From: Propionibacteriaceae bacterium | GTDB lineage: Bacteria > Actinomycetota > Actinomycetes > Propionibacteriales > Propionibacteriaceae | Assembly (NCBI GenBank): GCA_003153855.1 | Contig: PMBM01000150.1 | Coordinates: 13,319-30,033 of the forward strand | DNA: 16,715 nt | Reading direction: 5' to 3' | Part shown: positions 14,909 through 16,715 of the stretch, piece after piece | Numbering within the stretch: position 1 is the stretch's first letter | How the letters are laid out: every line of letters starts with the position of its first letter | Program-made: the position numbers and the translations under genes | Notes under the pieces: model-generated | Database searches by the model: none | What the model saw: only the letters and a program-made list of their open reading frames with translations | What the model was told of the DNA's origin: nothing

Positions 14909-15696
14909 GCGCGGATCACCTCTGGTCCCGCGGCCGCGAGCTCGTCGGCGAGATCCTGCTCCAGGCCGGTGTCGGTGATCACTACGTCGACCGCGTCGAG
15001 GCTGGCGAACCGGCACAGCTGGCTCAGCCCCACCTTGCTGTGGTCGACGAGGCAGACGACCCGCGCCGCGGCATCGACCATCATCGCCTTGACCTCGGCC
15101 TCGGCCTGGTCGGGCGTCGTGAGGCCGTTGTCGGGAGTGATGCCGTTCGCACCCATGAAGGCCACGTCCACCCGAAGGTTCGCGAGCGCGTTGCGCGTCC
15201 ACGAGCCCACGGCGGCGCCCGTGATGTCACGGATGCGGCCGCCGAGCAGCAGCAGCTCGATGCGCGGCAGCTCGGCGAGGAACGAGGCGGCCTGGATGGA
15301 GTTCGTGACGACGGTCAGGGAGATGTCCGACGGCAGGGCGCGGACGAGCTCCATGGTCGTCGTGCCGGCGTCGACCAGGATCGCTCCCCCGTCGGGCAGC
15401 AGGTCGCGGGCGGCGCGTCCGATGCGGGCCTTCTCGGCCGTACGCTGCTCGCGCCGCGCCGTGACCGACGGTTCGTAGCCGAGGCGCTCCATGTGGACGG
15501 CACCGCCGTGCACTCGGCGCAGCAGGCCGCGGCGCTCGAGGACTGCGAGGTCGCGGCGGATGGTCTCCGAGGTGACGTCCAGCTCTTCGGCGAGCGCGGA
15601 CACCTCGACCCGGGACCGGTTGCGCGCCTGTTCGAGGATGCGAAGGTGACGCTCGTGCGGGAGCAGACGCTCCTCATCGGCAGCAGTGACGACCAT
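14905..15696 (-). CDS. DeoR-family transcriptional repressor
   Basis: This 263-residue regulator has an N-terminal winged helix (about 16-68) with the family signature LAEELDVTSETIRRDLAVLERRGLLRRVHGGAV. A C-terminal DeoRC sugar-phosphate-sensing domain follows, with DAGTTTMELV (109-118), GANGIT (182-187), GLTTPDQAEAEVKAMM (191-206) and DHSKVG (218-223). DeoR proteins next to fruK usually respond to a phosphorylated sugar, often fructose 1-phosphate. It overlaps fruK by 4 nt and is upstream of it in the same operon. Start ATG 15696 lies 6 nt after a TATCTT box. Probable targets, by inference, are its own promoter and the mtlA operon, whose upstream regions share TGT(G/T)G elements. Confidence 0.93.
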   Translation of the reverse strand: MVVTAADEERLLPHERHLRILEQARNRSRVEVSALAEELDVTSETIRRDLAVLERRGLLRRVHGGAVHMERLGYEPSVTARREQRTAEKARIGRAARDLLPDGGAILVDAGTTTMELVRALPSDISLTVVTNSIQAASFLAELPRIELLLLGGRIRDITGAAVGSWTRNALANLRVDVAFMGANGITPDNGLTTPDQAEAEVKAMMVDAAARVVCLVDHSKVGLSQLCRFASLDAVDVVITDTGLEQDLADELAAAGPEVIRA

Positions 15697-15702
15697 GACC
15701 TA

Positions 15703-15749
15703 AAGATACGCATGAATCAACAGAAACGCAGCAATAACCACACCGGTGT
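15703..15749 (-). promoter_or_regulatory. deoR promoter with operator-like elements
   Basis: On the minus strand TATCTT (15703-15708) lies 6 nt before the deoR ATG, again fitting a leaderless transcript. Upstream are TGTGGTTATTG (15732-15742) and TGTTGATTCAT (15712-15722), in the same direction and exactly 20 bp apart. Their TGT(G/T)G cores match those in the mtlA repeats. A perfect 10-bp palindrome ACACCGGTGT (15740-15749) partly overlaps the first. Autoregulation by the DeoR protein would explain this layout. No clear -35 is seen. Confidence 0.45.
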
Positions 15750-15777
15750 TTCAGTGACTGGACGAAGCAGGTCTCAG

Positions 15778-16715
15778 CTAGACCGCGTCCACGTCGGGGA
15801 TCTCGTGCGTACGGGCCAGCTTCGAGTACCACAGCGCTGAGTCACGCGGTGTGCGCTGCTGCGTCTCGAAGTCCACGTGCGTGATGCCGAACCGCTTGCT
15901 GAAGCCGAACGACCACTCGTAGTTGTCCATGAGCGACCAGACGAAGTAGCCGACGACGTTCGCGCCGCCCTCGATCGCCCGATGCACCGCCGTCACGTGG
16001 CGCTGCAGGTAGTCGACCCGCCGCACGTCGTGGCAGCGGCCGTCGACGACCGGGTCGTCGTACGCGCAGCCATTCTCCGTGATGACGATCGGGAGGCCGG
16101 GGAACTCGCGGCTCAGGTCGCCCAGGAGCTCCTCGAGGCCGGACGGGTCGACGAGCCACCCCATCTCCGTACGGTCGCCGTCTTCGAACACATCCTGTAC
16201 GTCCTCGTTGCCGGGCGACACGGACGGCATCGGCGTCGGTGTGGGCGGCGGTGGCGTGCCCTGGTGGACGGTCCTCGGCGTGTACCAGTTGAGTCCCAGC
16301 ACGTCGATCGGCTGGTGGATCTGAGCCAGGTCCCCGTCCTGGACGAACGACCAGTCGGTGAGCTTCGAGGTGACCTCGAAGGCCAGCGCCGGGTACTCGC
16401 CCTTCAGCTGAGGTCCCGTGAACACCCCGTTGGCCAGCGCGCGGTCCTTCTCGGCGGCGTGGACGTCGGCCGGGTCGTCGCTCGCCGGCCGTACGGTCGA
16501 CAGGTTGTTCGTGATCGACATCCTGGCCTCGGGCGACACCACCGTGCGGAGCGCCTGAACGGCGAGGCCGTGGCCGAGATTGAGGTGGTGGACGGCCCGG
16601 AGGGCCGCGACGGGGTCGGCACGCCCGGGTGCATGCACGCCGACGCCGTACCCCAGGTACGCCGCGCACCACGGCTCGTTGAGCGTCGTCCAGGTGTCGA
16701 CGCGGTCCCCGAGCG
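15778..16715 (-). CDS. GH1-family beta-glucosidase, C-terminal two-thirds (5' end outside window)
   Basis: This is the last 311 residues of a glycoside hydrolase family 1 enzyme, usually 450-480 residues long. Both catalytic glutamates are present. The acid/base is in TLNEPW (Glu codon 16675-16677), and the nucleophile is in VITENGCAYDD (Glu codon 16075-16077). LGLNWYT, VVGYFVWSLMDNYEWSFGFSKRFG and HVDFETQQRTPRDSALWY are typical GH1 sequence. A Pro/Thr-rich loop (HQGTPPPPTPTPMPSVSPG) is common in actinobacterial members. No secretion signal can be judged because the N-terminus is missing. It lies 81 bp upstream of deoR in the same direction, so it may share control with the sugar locus. GGTCT/AGACC spanning its stop codon could form a small hairpin. 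Confidence 0.93.
   Translation of the reverse strand, partial: LGDRVDTWTTLNEPWCAAYLGYGVGVHAPGRADPVAALRAVHHLNLGHGLAVQALRTVVSPEARMSITNNLSTVRPASDDPADVHAAEKDRALANGVFTGPQLKGEYPALAFEVTSKLTDWSFVQDGDLAQIHQPIDVLGLNWYTPRTVHQGTPPPPTPTPMPSVSPGNEDVQDVFEDGDRTEMGWLVDPSGLEELLGDLSREFPGLPIVITENGCAYDDPVVDGRCHDVRRVDYLQRHVTAVHRAIEGGANVVGYFVWSLMDNYEWSFGFSKRFGITHVDFETQQRTPRDSALWYSKLARTHEIPDVDAV

Noticed and set aside
13961..15202. 413-codon version of the FruK frame with an extended N-terminus
   Set aside because: The extra 98 residues overlap deoR out of frame, while ATG 14908 gives the standard FruK N-terminus and has a good ribosome binding site.

Overview
The window is about 16.7 kb of high-GC DNA, densely coded on both strands. 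Gene content and sequence style point to an actinobacterium, most likely Propionibacteriales/Nocardioidaceae (Nocardioides or Aeromicrobium relatives). This placement is inferred from a Tad pilus locus beside lipA, a DUF4191 protein after lipA, and short -10 boxes placed directly before start codons. No rRNA, tRNA, CRISPR array, transposase or phage gene is visible, and the longest gap between genes is about 200 bp.

Left region (1-4715, + strand): the 3' end of a CpaF/TadA-type pilus ATPase, then tadB, tadC and an A24 prepilin peptidase, tightly packed as one operon. Lipoyl synthase (lipA) follows from its own promoter and overlaps a DUF4191 membrane protein. No pilin or TadE/F gene lies between the peptidase and lipA.

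Middle region (4882-9615, - strand): an ABC-F ATPase with a C-terminal coiled coil, a protein with an AbiEi-like N-terminus and a degenerate-looking PD-(D/E)XK/DUF559-like C-terminus, and a CPA1 Na+/H+ antiporter. A 69-bp imperfect inverted repeat lies upstream of the ABC-F gene. Two DnaA-box-like sites, one a perfect actinobacterial 9-mer, lie upstream of the AbiEi-like gene.

Right region (9616-16715): a carbohydrate locus. On the + strand, a mannitol-type PTS permease (EIICB, then EIIA), a zinc MDR polyol or polyol-phosphate dehydrogenase and HPr form an operon. The operon follows a promoter overlapped by two near-identical 21-bp repeats exactly 30 bp apart, and a strong hairpin terminator ends it. 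On the - strand, a GH1 beta-glucosidase (cut by the window edge), a DeoR-family repressor, a 1-phosphofructokinase-family kinase and a zinc-ribbon MBL hydrolase run towards that terminator. The likely logic is uptake and phosphorylation of a polyol by the PTS, oxidation of the sugar alcohol phosphate by the dehydrogenase, phosphorylation of the ketose phosphate by the kinase, and control of both arms by the DeoR protein. The actual substrate cannot be read from sequence.

Two window-wide signals stand out. The hexamer CGTACG occurs about 34 times by eye against about one GGTACC, a composition-matched control. Four genes also share a TANNNT box exactly 6 nt before the start codon, which suggests leaderless transcripts.
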